In this document: positions 1-8,218 of the stretch, one piece after another
How the letters are laid out: every line of letters begins with the position of its first letter
Position numbering within the stretch: the stretch's first letter is position 1
Assembly (NCBI GenBank): GCA_049999725.1
Contig: JBNGIS010008551.1
Span: 1-27,019, forward strand
Direction: 5' to 3'
From: Haplomitrium mnioides
Taxonomy: Eukaryota; Marchantiophyta; Haplomitriopsida; Calobryales
Length of the DNA: 27,019 nt
Notes under the pieces: generated by a model
Database searches by the model: none
Seen by the model: only the letters and a program-made list of their open reading frames with translations
Told to the model about the DNA's origin: nothing
Position numbers and translations under genes: made by a program

Positions 1-427
1 CTATTATGGTTGCTGAAATGACCAAAAACTCATGTACTTTTTGTTTTTCAAAATTTTCCTCGTTTTTGATGTTTTTTGATATGAAAAATCACAATTTTTC
101 TCAAAAAAAAAAGTTCCTGTTCTGAGTAGCCTGTTCTTGGTTCAAAGTAGCGGCTGTTGGGAGTGTTTTATTTATGTTTTATGGTAGGTAGAAAATGGAT
201 TTGAACCAAGCTCCTCTAGACGAGTTCAACTCCAAGTGCTATATTTCTATTCGAGTAACGCCCAAACAAACGCAACAAGATTTCCTTGTTCGTAAGTTTG
301 GAGAGAGGTTTTGTGAGTCAGTGCTAGCCTCAACTAAACCTTTTATTTTACCTATTCTAGATAATTGGAATGTGTATATATTTGTTTTTGTATAAGTCTC
401 TCGTAGCTAAGTTGTGACAGAAAAACC
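1..427. other. AT-rich leader upstream of gypsy gag, possibly LTR end or 5' UTR
   Basis: This stretch lies just 5' of the + strand gag fragment and is rich in T and A runs. By position it should be the end of a 5' LTR plus untranslated leader. I could not find an LTR end, a primer-binding site or a second LTR copy in the window to confirm that. A 66-codon open frame at 195-395 shows no recognisable domain and is probably chance. Nothing else is visible. Confidence 0.3.
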
Positions 428-1367
428 ATGGAGGCAAACTCTAGCCATCGAGAAGAAGGAGCTTGGATGATGGCCAAGTTGGAGGAGCTTCAAGCAGCTC
501 TTATAGCAAGTCAACAACAAACAAACATGTTGATGGGAGAAATGGTGAAAATGCAACTACAACAAGAGAATAGAGAAGGAAGTCGGGAAACCTTGCTAGA
601 AAAGATGAGCAAGTCGTATGGTTGGTGTTGTAGAAGGGTGGGTTTATCGAATGGAGGTTCACATATCATACTATCCGCATGCTTTGGATTTGGAGAAAGG
701 ATTATTTGCAAGGTCATTTTTAACTGAGCATGCATCCATTTGGCTACAAGGATGGGAGCAGCAGAAAAATGCACGAGGAGAACAACTGTTGTGGAGCGCT
801 CTAAAAGAAGGTTTACTACAAAACTTCAAAGCCGTAGACTCTATTCTAACTGCAAGAACCAAGCTTTGGGAGTTAGAGCAACAAGGAAGCGTTGCAAGGT
901 ATATTGAAGAGTTTCAGAGCCTATAAGTTCAAATTAAGGATATGAGTTCAGCCGAGGCCCTTGACAAGTTTCTACAAGGATTGAAGAGAAAGATTCGAGG
1001 GGAAGTGATGATGCGCAACCCAAAAGATGTTAATGAAGCCATATCGCTTGTGCAGAGAATTGAATGAACGTTAGGGATTGTGCAAACAGGAGGGAATTAT
1101 GGCCCCACACCTATGGAGTTGGGAAACATAAGAAGAAGAGACCTCAATCGCCCAAATCACCAACAAGAAGGGCCCTATATTGCTACAGATAGGAGGATGG
1201 AAGAGAGGCAAGAAACTAGAACATGCTACAATTGTGGCCAAATAGGACACATTGCACCAAATTGCAGAGCGATACGACGCAATCAAGGGCGAGTGTTTCG
1301 ACGACCTCTTCACAATATCAACAATAAAGGAGATCAAGAATGTCAGGGAAACAATGGACACCAGTAA
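428..1367 (+). pseudogene. gag: Ty3/gypsy gag fragment with zinc knuckle (decayed)
   Basis: Gag is the structural capsid and nucleocapsid protein of LTR retrotransposons and packages element RNA in cytoplasmic particles. The N-terminus starts at ATG 428 in one frame (MEANSSHREEGAW, then a Gln/Met-rich probable coiled coil). It shifts frame near 610-620 and continues to 1367. The block around 715-920 (ASIWLQGWEQQKN; TKLWELEQQGSVARYIEEF) has the spacing of the plant retrotransposon gag core. A CCHC zinc knuckle, CYNCGQIGHIAPNC, lies near 1225-1266 and is followed by an Arg-rich tail. In-frame stops at 924-926 and 1065-1067 plus the frameshift show it is dead. Protease remnants follow in the same orientation. 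Assignment to gypsy rests on the gag type and on the following protease-RT linker. Confidence 0.8.
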
Positions 1368-1431
1368 AAAGACCTCGTGATTTTGCTGGGATGAAGAAGA
1401 AAGGCAAGGGAAAAAGCCGACAAAGTCGAAT

Positions 1432-1855
1432 ATGTCAGGTGGAAAAACAAAAAAAAATGGAGGATTAATTGTAGTTGATGGGTGGATGGAAGGATTTCCA
1501 ATAAAGGTTTTGGTGGATTCCGGAGCAGAAGAAAATTATTTGTCACGAGCAATGGCACTAAAGTTGAAGTTGCCCCTTAAGGAAGAAGAGCACGAGGTAG
1601 TTGAAATGGAAAATGGACAAAGCAAGCCAATTTGAAGATTGTCTCAACGTATATCTTTACATATGAGCAATTATCAAGAAGAGCTTGAATGGAAGATCAC
1701 AACCTTAGCAAGATATGATGTCATTTTGGGAATGAAGTAGTTGAGAAGACATAACCCGCAAGTGGACTGGCGAAAGAAGAATCTCATAACACTGCAATGG
1801 AAGATTTGGGGAGATTATGTACGACCTTATTCAAGGAAACTACCTCTATAAGGAC
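1432..1855 (+). pseudogene. Gypsy aspartic protease and protease-RT linker remnant, truncated
   Basis: This is a retropepsin-like domain, which would cleave the gag-pol polyprotein. The frame from about 1432 holds GFPIKVLVDSGAEENYLS, with the catalytic D-S/T-G motif present as DSGA. It stops at 1633-1635. A second frame after about 1635 continues into a typical gypsy linker: ARYDVILGMK, a TAG stop where tryptophan is usual, then LRRHNPQVDWRKKNL. Similarity ends near 1855, where sequence of an oppositely oriented copia element begins, so reverse transcriptase, RNase H and integrase are missing. One active-site motif, two frames and an internal stop make it non-functional. Confidence 0.75.
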
Positions 1856-2190
1856 CATTTTTTTGCTATAGCCAATGCAATCACTAATCTAATTGTTGTC
1901 ATTCTTGCCACTAGACTAAATGTTTTCTCATAATCTATGCTCTAGGTCTATGCATACCCTTTGGCAACCAACATTGCTTTGAATCTACTTATGCTTTCAT
2001 CTTCATGTCTCTTCAGCTTGTAAATCCACTTACATCCAATGGCTTTCTTCTCTTTGGGCAACGTAACCGAATCCCATGTTTGGTTTCTATGAAGAGCATC
2101 CATCTCTTCTACCATAGCAAACTCCCATCTTTCATCACCAACAACATCATCAAATGTGACAGGTTCTATCTCCATGATAGCTTGTACCAT
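1856..2190 (-). pseudogene. Copia reverse transcriptase, N-terminal part only
   Basis: This is the start of the copia-type RT (RVT_2 family), which copies element RNA into DNA. Visible motifs in order are EPVTFDDVVGDERWEFAMVEE, WDSVTLPKEKKAIGCKWIYK and KAMLVAKGYA. After two stops comes SIDYEKTFSLVARMTTIR, the usual run into the first RT motifs. The frame reaches about 1860 and then ends at the junction with gypsy sequence. The catalytic YVDD region would lie further on and is absent. Confidence 0.85.
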
Positions 2191-2285
2191 ATATGCATGA
2201 TGAGATGAGTGAATCCTTTAATGCCCAATCTATCAATGTGGTATTTCACTCTTTCACTTCTGTACACAAGTATGTCTTGCACTTT

Positions 2286-2543
2286 CTATTCTAATTGTCT
2301 TGAACCTGGCTTTGTAAATGAAGGCAATCCTAACTCTTCATCAATACTCTTTGGTTCACTGCCATAGGAATCATCATGAGAACTCACTGTTGTCATATCT
2401 GCAACACTTTCCTGTGTTGTACTAGTTGAAGCTCGTTGCTCCAAATTGTTGCGCAGTCTTCTTTGCCATGGACTATTGCTACTGCTACTACTTCCACTTT
2501 GTGAACCACTCAAACTTTTTGTTTGATGACTTTTTTCTGTCAT
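2286..2543 (-). pseudogene. Copia integrase-RT linker, Ser-rich
   Basis: An 85-codon open stretch between the integrase C-terminal region and RT. It is low complexity (a run of serines, SGSQSGSSSSSNSPWQRR, then acidic and Ser/Thr-rich sequence). Copia polyproteins usually have a variable, polar linker here. Position and composition are the only evidence. It has no catalytic motif of its own. Confidence 0.6.
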
Positions 2544-2546
2544 AAT

Positions 2547-2873
2547 CTATTTTACTTTCACATCAATTGTATCATCCTCAATTTTCAGACCATACCAAGT
2601 ACTTAACTCATCAAATACTACGTCTCTACTTACCCTTAGCATTTGTGTAGCAGGACAAAAACATCTATAGCCTTTCTGCTCTTGTGAATATCCAATAAAC
2701 ACACAATTTTTAGCTTTTGGATCCGATTTGCTGTGTGTTTCTGCTAGTACATGTACATATCGTACATATGCAATACTGTCAAACACTTTTAGATGTGAAA
2801 TATCTAGGCGTCTGCTTATGAACTTCTCCTCTAGTGTCATTCCATGAACCAATGCAATAGGAGTACGATTCAT
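2547..2873 (-). pseudogene. Copia integrase C-terminal region
   Basis: This segment continues copia pol downstream of the integrase core. It shows the typical block from NRTPIALVHGMTLEEKF through ISHLKVFDSIAYVRY, then KAKNCVFIGYSQEQKGYRCF and RVSRDVVFDE. These are characteristic of plant copia polyproteins just after the integrase catalytic core and are likely involved in DNA binding. Stops separate it from the core upstream (about 2875-2950) and from the linker downstream. Confidence 0.8.
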
Positions 2874-2951
2874 AATGTAGACATCTGTTGATATTGCCTC
2901 TGCCTAATAATAGTGAGGCATATTCTTCTCATTCATTAAGGCATGTGCCAC

Positions 2952-3386
2952 CTAAGCTATATGTCTCTTTTTCCTTTCAACAACCCTATTATGTTGGGGT
3001 GAATATCTACACGTCTGTTGCCTCTTAATACATGCCTTCAACATATACTTACTGAATTGTGTGGAGAAATACTCCCCACCTCCATCAGACTGCAAACACT
3101 TTATTGGTTGTCCTTTCTCCTTTTCAATCATTGCTTGAAAGTTCTTGAAGTGATCAAACACTTCACTTTTTTGCTTCATAAAATATACCCACGTTTTGCC
3201 TGAACAGTCATCAATAAATGTCACATAATATGTGCATCCTCCAATGGATTGTGTTTTTGTAGTACCCCATACATCTGAGTGTATCAACTCAAGTGGCCTC
3301 CGTGCCACATATGTGTCATGAGGAAATGGCTTCATTGACTGCTTACCGAATTGGCAAGCTTCACACACCTTCTGGATTCCTACCAC
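2952..3386 (-). pseudogene. Copia integrase catalytic core
   Basis: Integrase joins element cDNA to the host chromosome. The frame starts in the zinc-binding region (CEACQFGKQ) and runs through the core. The catalytic acidic residues are all visible: Asp in LELIHSDVWG, Asp in CLQSDGGGEY, and Glu in NRVVERKKRHI. The domain is therefore well preserved. It is isolated by flanking stops and could not be made as part of a polyprotein here. Confidence 0.9.
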
Positions 3387-3422
3387 TTAAAACCTAGGCA
3401 GCCCATTGACTACCCCTGAACT

Positions 3423-3782
3423 CTACATGCTTCTCAATCTCTGTATGTTGACATGCCCAATACGCTTATGCCAAATCTCTATATCTGACACAACTTCTGT
3501 ACCATTCTTCTCCCCATGGATGACAGATGAGTACCCATGTTGCATAACAAATAATGTCTCATTATTTGTCTTATTGGAATGTGCATAGTTCCCTTGAACT
3601 CTGTTGTTCCTCAAATCATTATGTTTCTTATAACAGTCTCTCGCCATGTGGCATGACTTCCCACAATAAAAACAATCTGGTCCTTGATTTTGATATTGAC
3701 TTATGCGTCCTTGATTACTCCCCCTCCTTCTAAACTGGCTTCTGCTATATGAATTTGACTGTTGATGCTGCTGACTTTGCAC
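3423..3782 (-). pseudogene. Copia gag zinc knuckle joined to GAG-pre-integrase; protease missing
   Basis: The segment begins with a Gln/Ser/Arg-rich nucleocapsid stretch, then the CCHC knuckle CFYCGKSCHMARDC. About 70 residues later comes the GAG-pre-integrase histidine motif, IWHKRIGHVNIQRL. In complete copia elements an aspartic protease of more than 100 residues with a DSG/DTG motif lies between these. None is visible here, so an internal deletion is likely. This is inferred from the missing domain, not from a visible scar. Confidence 0.75.
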
Positions 3783-3803
3783 AGTCTCATTTGAACGGCC
3801 TCT

Positions 3804-4481
3804 TCAAGAACTGCTTCTTCCATAACCTTTGCCTCTACCTCTATTAGAGTAGAAAACTTGTTCCCGGTTGCATTGATTACTTGATGCTCCTCCACAAAGG
3901 TCAAGTTCTTCTGCAACAAGCATACAGATGAGTTGCGTAAACAACGTAACTCCCTCTCTTGTTCTCATAGACATCTTGAATTGCTTGTATTCTTTGCCCA
4001 ATCCATTCAATCATACTGCCACCATGACACTCTCTTTCATGTCTTCTCCTAAATTTACCATATGTTTAGCTAGTGATTTAATTTTCAAGGTATATGCATT
4101 GAAATTGAATTTTTCTTTCTGCAAATTGAAAAACTCCATCTGCTATGTCAGCTTTCTTGCATCTGATATGACTGCATATCTATTCTTCAAAATATCCCAA
4201 GCTTCCTTGGGTGTCTTTGCTGCAAATACATATCCCATCATCTTATCATCAACATTGATGGTAAGCCAGTATAGCAACTTATGAACTTTCTCAGCATAAA
4301 TCTTGAATGCTTGCATTTTAGCAGCGGATGGGGCTGGTCCTAACACAAGCTCAGCTTCAACATCTGTGATGAAATCCCAGAAACCTCTGTCTTTGATAAA
4401 ATTGGTCATTCTTAAAAACCAAACATTGTAGTTGTTCTCATTGAGTTTCTCACTTACAATCTGAGAAACCCCATCTGTCAT
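3804..4481 (-). pseudogene. gag: Copia gag (UBN2-like), decayed
   Basis: Copia gag forms the particle shell around element RNA. The ATG at 4481 gives an N-terminus containing EKLNENNYNVWFLRMTNF, the usual plant copia start in which a Tyr-X-X-Trp segment follows Leu-Asn. Next is WDFITD and then TPKEAWDILKNRY, typical of the UBN2/DUF4219-type gag. The first frame ends near 4143. Recognisable gag continues (NLQKEKFNFNAYTLK; NGLGKEYKQFKMSMRTREG) with frame changes to about 3804, then a Gly/Arg-rich nucleocapsid part. The leader and primer-binding site lie 300 bp upstream. Confidence 0.85.
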
Positions 4482-4730
4482 TTTGAATTCTCAAAAAATT
4501 CAAAGCTCTAAGTGTCACCTCTTGTGACCACCTTCAAAATCACAATATGTAGGAGAAGAATCACTGCAACCTTCTCTATTGAGTCTTCAATCTTCAACAA
4601 TAACTTCACAATAATAGACCCAAATTATATTGAGGCAGATAAAATCAGATTAGCAATTCACCAAGAATCAGCTTTGAAGAAGCACCAAATCAGTTGAGGA
4701 TTTACTCAATTTCAGCCAGACATTCTCTCT

Positions 4731-4790
4731 ATTCACGAATCTTGCTCTGTATTCATGAATCTTGATCTTTATTCATGAACCTGCTTTGAT
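4731..4790 (-). repeat. 20-bp triplicate tandem repeat in copia leader
   Basis: Three consecutive 20-bp units begin at 4731, 4751 and 4771 (+ strand starts ATTCACGAAT, ATTCATGAAT, ATTCATGAAC). The third unit includes most of the primer-binding site complement, so the leader seems to have grown by duplicating sequence around it. Confidence 0.8.
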
Positions 4791-4794
4791 ACCA
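4780..4794 (-). other. Copia primer-binding site (initiator Met tRNA type)
   Basis: On the - strand this reads TGGTATCAAAGCAGG and directly follows the LTR end (...TCAACA). Plant copia elements typically use TGGTATCAGAGC, complementary to the 3' end of initiator methionine tRNA. This copy differs at one position in that core. It fixes both the element orientation and the inner LTR boundary. Confidence 0.85.
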
Positions 4795-5172
4795 TGTTGA
4801 AAAAAATCATAGAGAGATCAAAAGAGCTGTAGCTAAGAATTGTGAAGGATGGTCATTCAGCTTCTTCTCATATACTTTATTATCAAAAGTATCTACACAA
4901 CAAGCAAGCAAGCAAGAGTGTCTATGTGAAGTGAGTGCCCTCCACTTCTTTACATACTCACAAGGCTAACCTCTTTAGTGACACAAACTAAACTTACGGT
5001 TGATATCATAAGACTGAAATTAGGGTTTGAAATTAGGTTCAACCCCAAAAAACAAAACACACAGCCTGCCATGTCAGCCTCGCTCAGAGCTAATAACCCT
5101 AATTGAGCTCGATGTCTCAATATGAAGTCCATGTGTGAATGGACTCAAAATCTATTTTATTATAACTAAACA
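4795..5172 (-). repeat. Copia LTR (5' LTR; outer end uncertain)
   Basis: The inner end is clear: on the - strand the LTR ends in TCAACA next to the primer-binding site. An AATAAA-type signal followed by GTATATGAG lies near 4875-4885 on the - strand, plausible for LTR polyadenylation. The outer end is not certain. A - strand TGTTTAG start at 5172 would give 378 bp, a normal copia LTR length. With no second LTR or TSD this stays a guess. Confidence 0.6.
5126..5145. repeat. Imperfect palindrome with AGTCCAT / ATGGACT arms
   Basis: Seven-base arms (AGTCCAT and ATGGACT) flank a six-base GTGTGA loop. The same arms occur in the 24-bp array at 6531-6986. It lies within, or just outside, the putative copia LTR, which is one reason to doubt the LTR end at 5172. 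Confidence 0.7.
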
Positions 5173-5214
5173 CAATTTACCCTAAATTCACCGCAACTCC
5201 AAAGATATAAATGT

Positions 5215-5562
5215 TTAGTGAAAAAAAAAGAAACTAACCAAAAGCTTCTCAAAACTAGAATAGAATGCAACCATCTTTGACTCCTCTGTGTGGAGAGAGT
5301 ACTCTTCTCTTGTTTCCTCCCAGCTGCTGCAATAAACTTCAAAGCAGAAAATTTTCACCATCACTACCAAAACTTTATGTCTCTTTGCCTCCCGAGACAA
5401 TTCATCCATTGAAAGCTCTCTGCTTCCACGCGTTTCAGAACTGAAATTTTGACCTTGTCGAGAAGACCCTAAAGGGACCTCCAAGGTGTCCGCTTCATGT
5501 CCTCCATTCTGAGAGATCCCTTGGCATTTAGCTTTTGGCCCTTCACTGTATTTTTCTCCCAC
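5215..5562 (-). pseudogene. Unrecognised coding-like segment, possible C-terminal tail of the neighbouring - strand gene
   Basis: An open stretch of 115 codons starting GEKYSEGPKAKCQGISQNGG and continuing with Ser/Glu/Arg-rich, probably disordered sequence (SRELSMDELSREAKRHK), then a hydrophobic and aromatic end. I do not recognise it. It follows 5595-6260 on the same strand after a stop (TAG near 5590) and a change of frame, so it may be the tail of one decayed gene. It could also be a chance frame, because composition is the only support. Confidence 0.35.
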
Positions 5563-5594
5563 ATTGAAAATATGCTATGTTTTAGATCCTAGAG

Positions 5595-6260
5595 CTCACC
5601 ACTTTGAAATGCAAGCTGGAAAGAGTTGTCTTGAGAAGTGACTATCTTCTCAACTGTCGACTTGGGCTTGATCTCTAAGGTCTCCAACACCAACTCTCTT
5701 TTCAATTTTTGGGATGACACTATCCCACTCTCCACAAACCTCTGATGTCAATATTCAATCTTTTGAATTGAGGTCATTTCCAACCTATATCTGTGGTTGT
5801 AGTTGTCATCAATTGCAAAAATACGAGCCTCTGTTGGTGTAAGACCCATGTAGACATAGTAGTTGCAGAGCAAAAGTGCCAAATTCTTTGCTCCGTATTT
5901 TGTGATAAGAAGCTGCCTTGCTACAACATTGTGATTGCCTCTTGCAATCTCGTAGCAATACTTTTCAAGGTTCCTAATATCAAACTCTGATCTATCTTTC
6001 AACCCGCACTTTGGGTAAACAACAACAACAATAAAAAAACTATACGCATATTTTTTTGTGAGCATTCTCTGTGCTAGAAGCTCAATGAAATCTTCATTCA
6101 ACATTCTAATCTAGAAAGACCTCCAATTGTCCATTCCAAGTTTTGGCATATTCAAGTTTTCCACCATAATAGTAATTGTTTCTTTGTGGACTCTGCATTG
6201 CTAGATTGCAGACTCCATGATTTTGTTTTTATCCTCCTTTTTGGGAGCCTCAGCTCGCTC
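5595..6260 (-). pseudogene. Unrecognised decayed - strand gene, C-terminal half
   Basis: I cannot name this protein. One - strand frame stays coding-like from about 6260 to 5595, interrupted by stops near 6200, 6117 and 5748-5750. It starts with a charged Lys/Glu stretch (KEKEVERAEAPKKEDKNK). Next come LNEDFIELLAQRMLTKKY, a hydrophobic IVVVVYPKCGL, and a region containing NLEKYCYEIARGNHNVVARQ and YVYMGLTPTEARIFAIDD. After the 5748 stop the same frame continues with RELVLETLEIKPKSTVEKIV. Keeping one frame across stops argues that it was once translated. It points away from the DUF7869-like gene, in the same direction as the segment at 7042-7385. Confidence 0.45.
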
Positions 6261-6433
6261 CACCTCCTTTCTCTTTTTTTTGTGCAGAAAGGCCTATAGC
6301 GTGAATTGAAAATGTAGCCATGCTCGAATGTGGCACTAGCTGTTGAATATTTATGCCCTGCTTGGGCTTCAAAATTTTGATGATGATGGCAAACTTTATG
6401 AAATCCCGTTTGACGTGCTTTGTGTCTTTGTAG
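6250..6433 (-). pseudogene. Possible second exon of the unrecognised - strand gene
   Basis: Directly after a splice-acceptor-like sequence (- strand TTTTGTCCATAG, ending at 6434) lies an open segment of about 60 codons. One frame reads HVKRDFIKFAIIIKILKPKQ and continues with INIQQLVPHSSMATFSIHAIG. A second frame is also open, and I cannot tell which was used. It joins the charged Lys/Glu region downstream. Splice boundaries are inferred by eye only. Confidence 0.3.
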
Positions 6434-7041
6434 CTATGGACAAAATCCACCAAAAATTGAGTAAGTTGGAGACAAAACAAAAAATGATCAAACACAAGTA
6501 CAAATATTCAGTGTAAGAAAAAAGACAATGTAGTCCATGTGCACATGGACTAGAAAGTCCAAGCGCGTCTAGACCTAGAAGTCCAAGCAAGCAAAGACTT
6601 GGGAGTCTATGCGCGTACGGATTTGATAGTCCAAGCAGGCCTGAACTTGGAAGTCCATATGCGCATGGACTTGGGAGTCCTTGCATGAGTGGACTTGAGA
6701 CTCCATGTGCACAAGGACCAACGAGTCCATATGCACATAGACCTTGGAGTCCATGCGTGCTTGTTCCCGAGAGTCCATGCGCATAAGGACCTGGGAGACC
6801 ATGCGCACATGGACTCGAGAATCAATGCGCAGATCAACTTGGGAGTCCATACACACAAGGACTTGAGAGACCATGTGCATAAGGACCTGGGAGACCATGC
6901 GCACATGGACTCGAGAGTCAATGCGCAGATCAACTTGGGAGTCCATACACACAAGGACTTGAGAGACCATATGCGCATGGACCTGGGAGTTTTGAGTCAG
7001 TAGAAAAACAAAACAAATGAAAAAGGGTTTTTAAATGTTAC
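6434..7041 (-). other. Intron-like interval containing the 24-bp array
   Basis: On the - strand the interval begins with GTAAC right after a codon (…DNK) and ends with CCATAG, i.e. GT…AG ends, 608 bp long. It separates two coding-like segments on the same strand and holds the 19-unit array. This is inferred; exon phase could not be made to agree uniquely across the two sides. Confidence 0.3.
6531..6986. repeat. 24-bp minisatellite, 19 units, each an imperfect palindrome
   Basis: Nineteen consecutive units of exactly 24 bp with no length change. The typical layout is GAGTCC, then an ATGCGCAC-like core, then ATGGACTTGG, so most units are partly self-complementary (AGTCC…GGACT). The first unit forms a perfect 22-bp palindrome at 6531-6552. 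Unit 6 has 8-bp arms (AAGTCCAT…ATGGACTT, 6651-6672). Units 11-14 (6771-6866) and 15-18 (6867-6962) form a 96-bp higher-order duplication differing at only three sites by eye. Because 24 is divisible by 3, octapeptide frames (MDSQVHAH-like on -, MDLGVHAH-like on +) stay open on both strands over most of the array. I take these frames as a by-product of the repeat. Confidence 0.95.
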
Positions 7042-7385
7042 TTTGTTGTCTTCCTTTTCCGTCTGAAGATGCTTGACAAAAGTGTCCCTCTCCTTCATCT
7101 CAGAAAAAGAAAATCGTTTGTGATGTGCCTTGTACAGGGCAATTGCATCATGTGACTACACAAGCAGCCTGATGTTGGCTTGCTGGCCATCTCTAATCAT
7201 CGTGATTTGGACAACAAAGCCCAGACTGAATTTCTCACCTTCCCCAACAAAAAGGTAAAGGTGTTGATCAGGGTCTTTCAAGGATTCACAATTAACCAAC
7301 CAATCCTAGTCTAGTTTTTCAGGATTGAGAGGCTTGATAACATCTGAATACCTATAAGTTTGGAAACGATTCCTTAAGATGCCAT
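7042..7385 (-). pseudogene. Unrecognised decayed - strand gene, N-terminal exon
   Basis: I do not recognise the protein. An ATG at 7385 is followed within a few codons by a probable 1-base frameshift, after which the frame reads RNRFQTYRYSDVIKPLNPEK. It continues past a TAG stop with DPDQHLYLFVGEGEKFSLGF and VVQITMIRDGQQANIRLLV. After another TAG it ends with HDAIALYKAHHKRFSFSEMK and ERDTFVKHLQTEKEDNK. The mix of hydrophobic and charged residues and one frame kept across both stops look like real former coding sequence. It is followed by a GTAAC donor-like site. The start lies about 460 bp from the ATG of the + strand DUF7869-like gene, i.e. head-to-head. The alternative is a fragment of an unknown mobile element gene. 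Confidence 0.45.
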
Positions 7386-7661
7386 TTTTCAAAAAGTAAA
7401 AAACAGGTAGAATTAGAGGTGAAAAATCCAATGAACAAAAGTTCACAAAAATAGAACGGTTGGAAAGGGCAAAATAGCAAGTAAATGCAAAAAAAAGCAA
7501 TGACAAGAAAACAAAAACTAGAAAGTGAGCTCGCAACGATTGAAAGAAACTTTCCACTGAAACTCTTTTTATACCTAAAATTTCAAAAAATATTTTTTTA
7601 CTACCAAAAAATGATTCTCGTAGCTCTTGACATGTTTGCGTGGTGCCAAAAAAAATGTTAG

Positions 7662-7669
7662 TATATAAA
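7662..7669 (+). promoter_or_regulatory. TATA box candidate for the DUF7869-like gene
   Basis: TATATAAA lies 180 bp upstream of the ATG at 7850, between the two divergent decayed genes, in an otherwise A/T-run-rich interval. Position and sequence fit a plant core promoter for the + strand gene. There is no other evidence. Confidence 0.35.
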
Positions 7670-8068
7670 GCATCGCTTATCCTCATCTTCCCAATTTCTT
7701 TAAAAAAAAAAATTCTTCACAAAAAGTTCCCAATTTTGTCGTTTTGCAGAAATTTCTTAAAAAACATATATTTTAGGTGGGCCATAAGAGGTTCATAATA
7801 TTTGTTAAAATAGCTTCTTTAAATAGTTGATTTTTAGTGAGCCTTTTCAATGGCTGGAGTTTTTAAGTGCAAGAAGAGGTTAGAATTCCAAGATTCATCT
7901 TCACAAAAAAATGTTACTTTTGATAAGCATGTTGAGATTTGTTCAAACCGCAATTCTTTGGAGGTAAGTGATGGAGCACCAAAAGCGTCAAGTGTGATGG
8001 AAAGTATATTGGGGAAAAAGATGGCTTCTATTGAATAAGATAGCTCCGCCCAAGAAGATCAAGAAGGT

Positions 8069-8218
8069 GAACTTCATGCTCGCATAGGATCAGGGATTGG
8101 ACCCTATCCGTGCATAGGGTCAAGGAGTGAATCCAATGCGCGCATAAGATTAAAGAGTGAACAACTTGAGCGCAAAGGATCAAAGAGGGAACCTAGTACT
8201 CGCAAAGAATTAAAGAAA
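8069..8218 (+). repeat. 30-bp tandem repeat, 5 units, inside the DUF7869-like N-terminus
   Basis: Five consecutive 30-bp units start at 8069, 8099, 8129, 8159 and 8189. They are in frame with the ATG at 7850, after a TAA at 8036-8038, and encode decapeptides such as GELHARIGSG and SESNARIRLK. Each unit carries a core resembling ATGCGCGCATA. Unit 2 forms an 8-bp-arm palindrome (GACCCTAT…ATAGGGTC, 8100-8121). The core resembles that of the 24-bp array, but the period and the arms differ. Confidence 0.9.

Larger units (their letters stand above)
1856..5172 (-). mobile_element. Truncated Ty1/copia retrotransposon
   Basis: Read on the - strand the order is LTR, primer-binding site, gag, zinc knuckle, GAG-pre-integrase, integrase, start of reverse transcriptase. 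Integrase before RT is the copia signature. The element stops inside RT at about 1856, so the rest of RT, RNase H and the 3' LTR are gone. The protease between zinc knuckle and GAG-pre-integrase also appears deleted. There are many stops and frame changes. No target-site duplication can be assigned because one end is missing. The outer LTR end at about 5172 is a guess from a TGTT start on the - strand. Confidence 0.85.

Noticed and set aside
196-207. TGGATTTGAACC looks like the complement of a tRNA T-arm
   Set aside because: No acceptor stem, anticodon arm or correct spacing is present on either strand, and a primer-binding site would match the tRNA 3' end rather than the T-arm.
195-395. 66-codon + strand gene
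   Set aside because: No domain, no homologous copy and no coding context; probably part of the gypsy leader.
6531-6986. CRISPR-like array
   Set aside because: Units are contiguous 24-bp repeats without spacers, in plant nuclear sequence.
6575-7003. Repeat proteins encoded by the 24-bp array on + and - strands
   Set aside because: Any stop-free 24-bp tandem unit keeps frames open. No unique coding sequence flanks the array in these frames.
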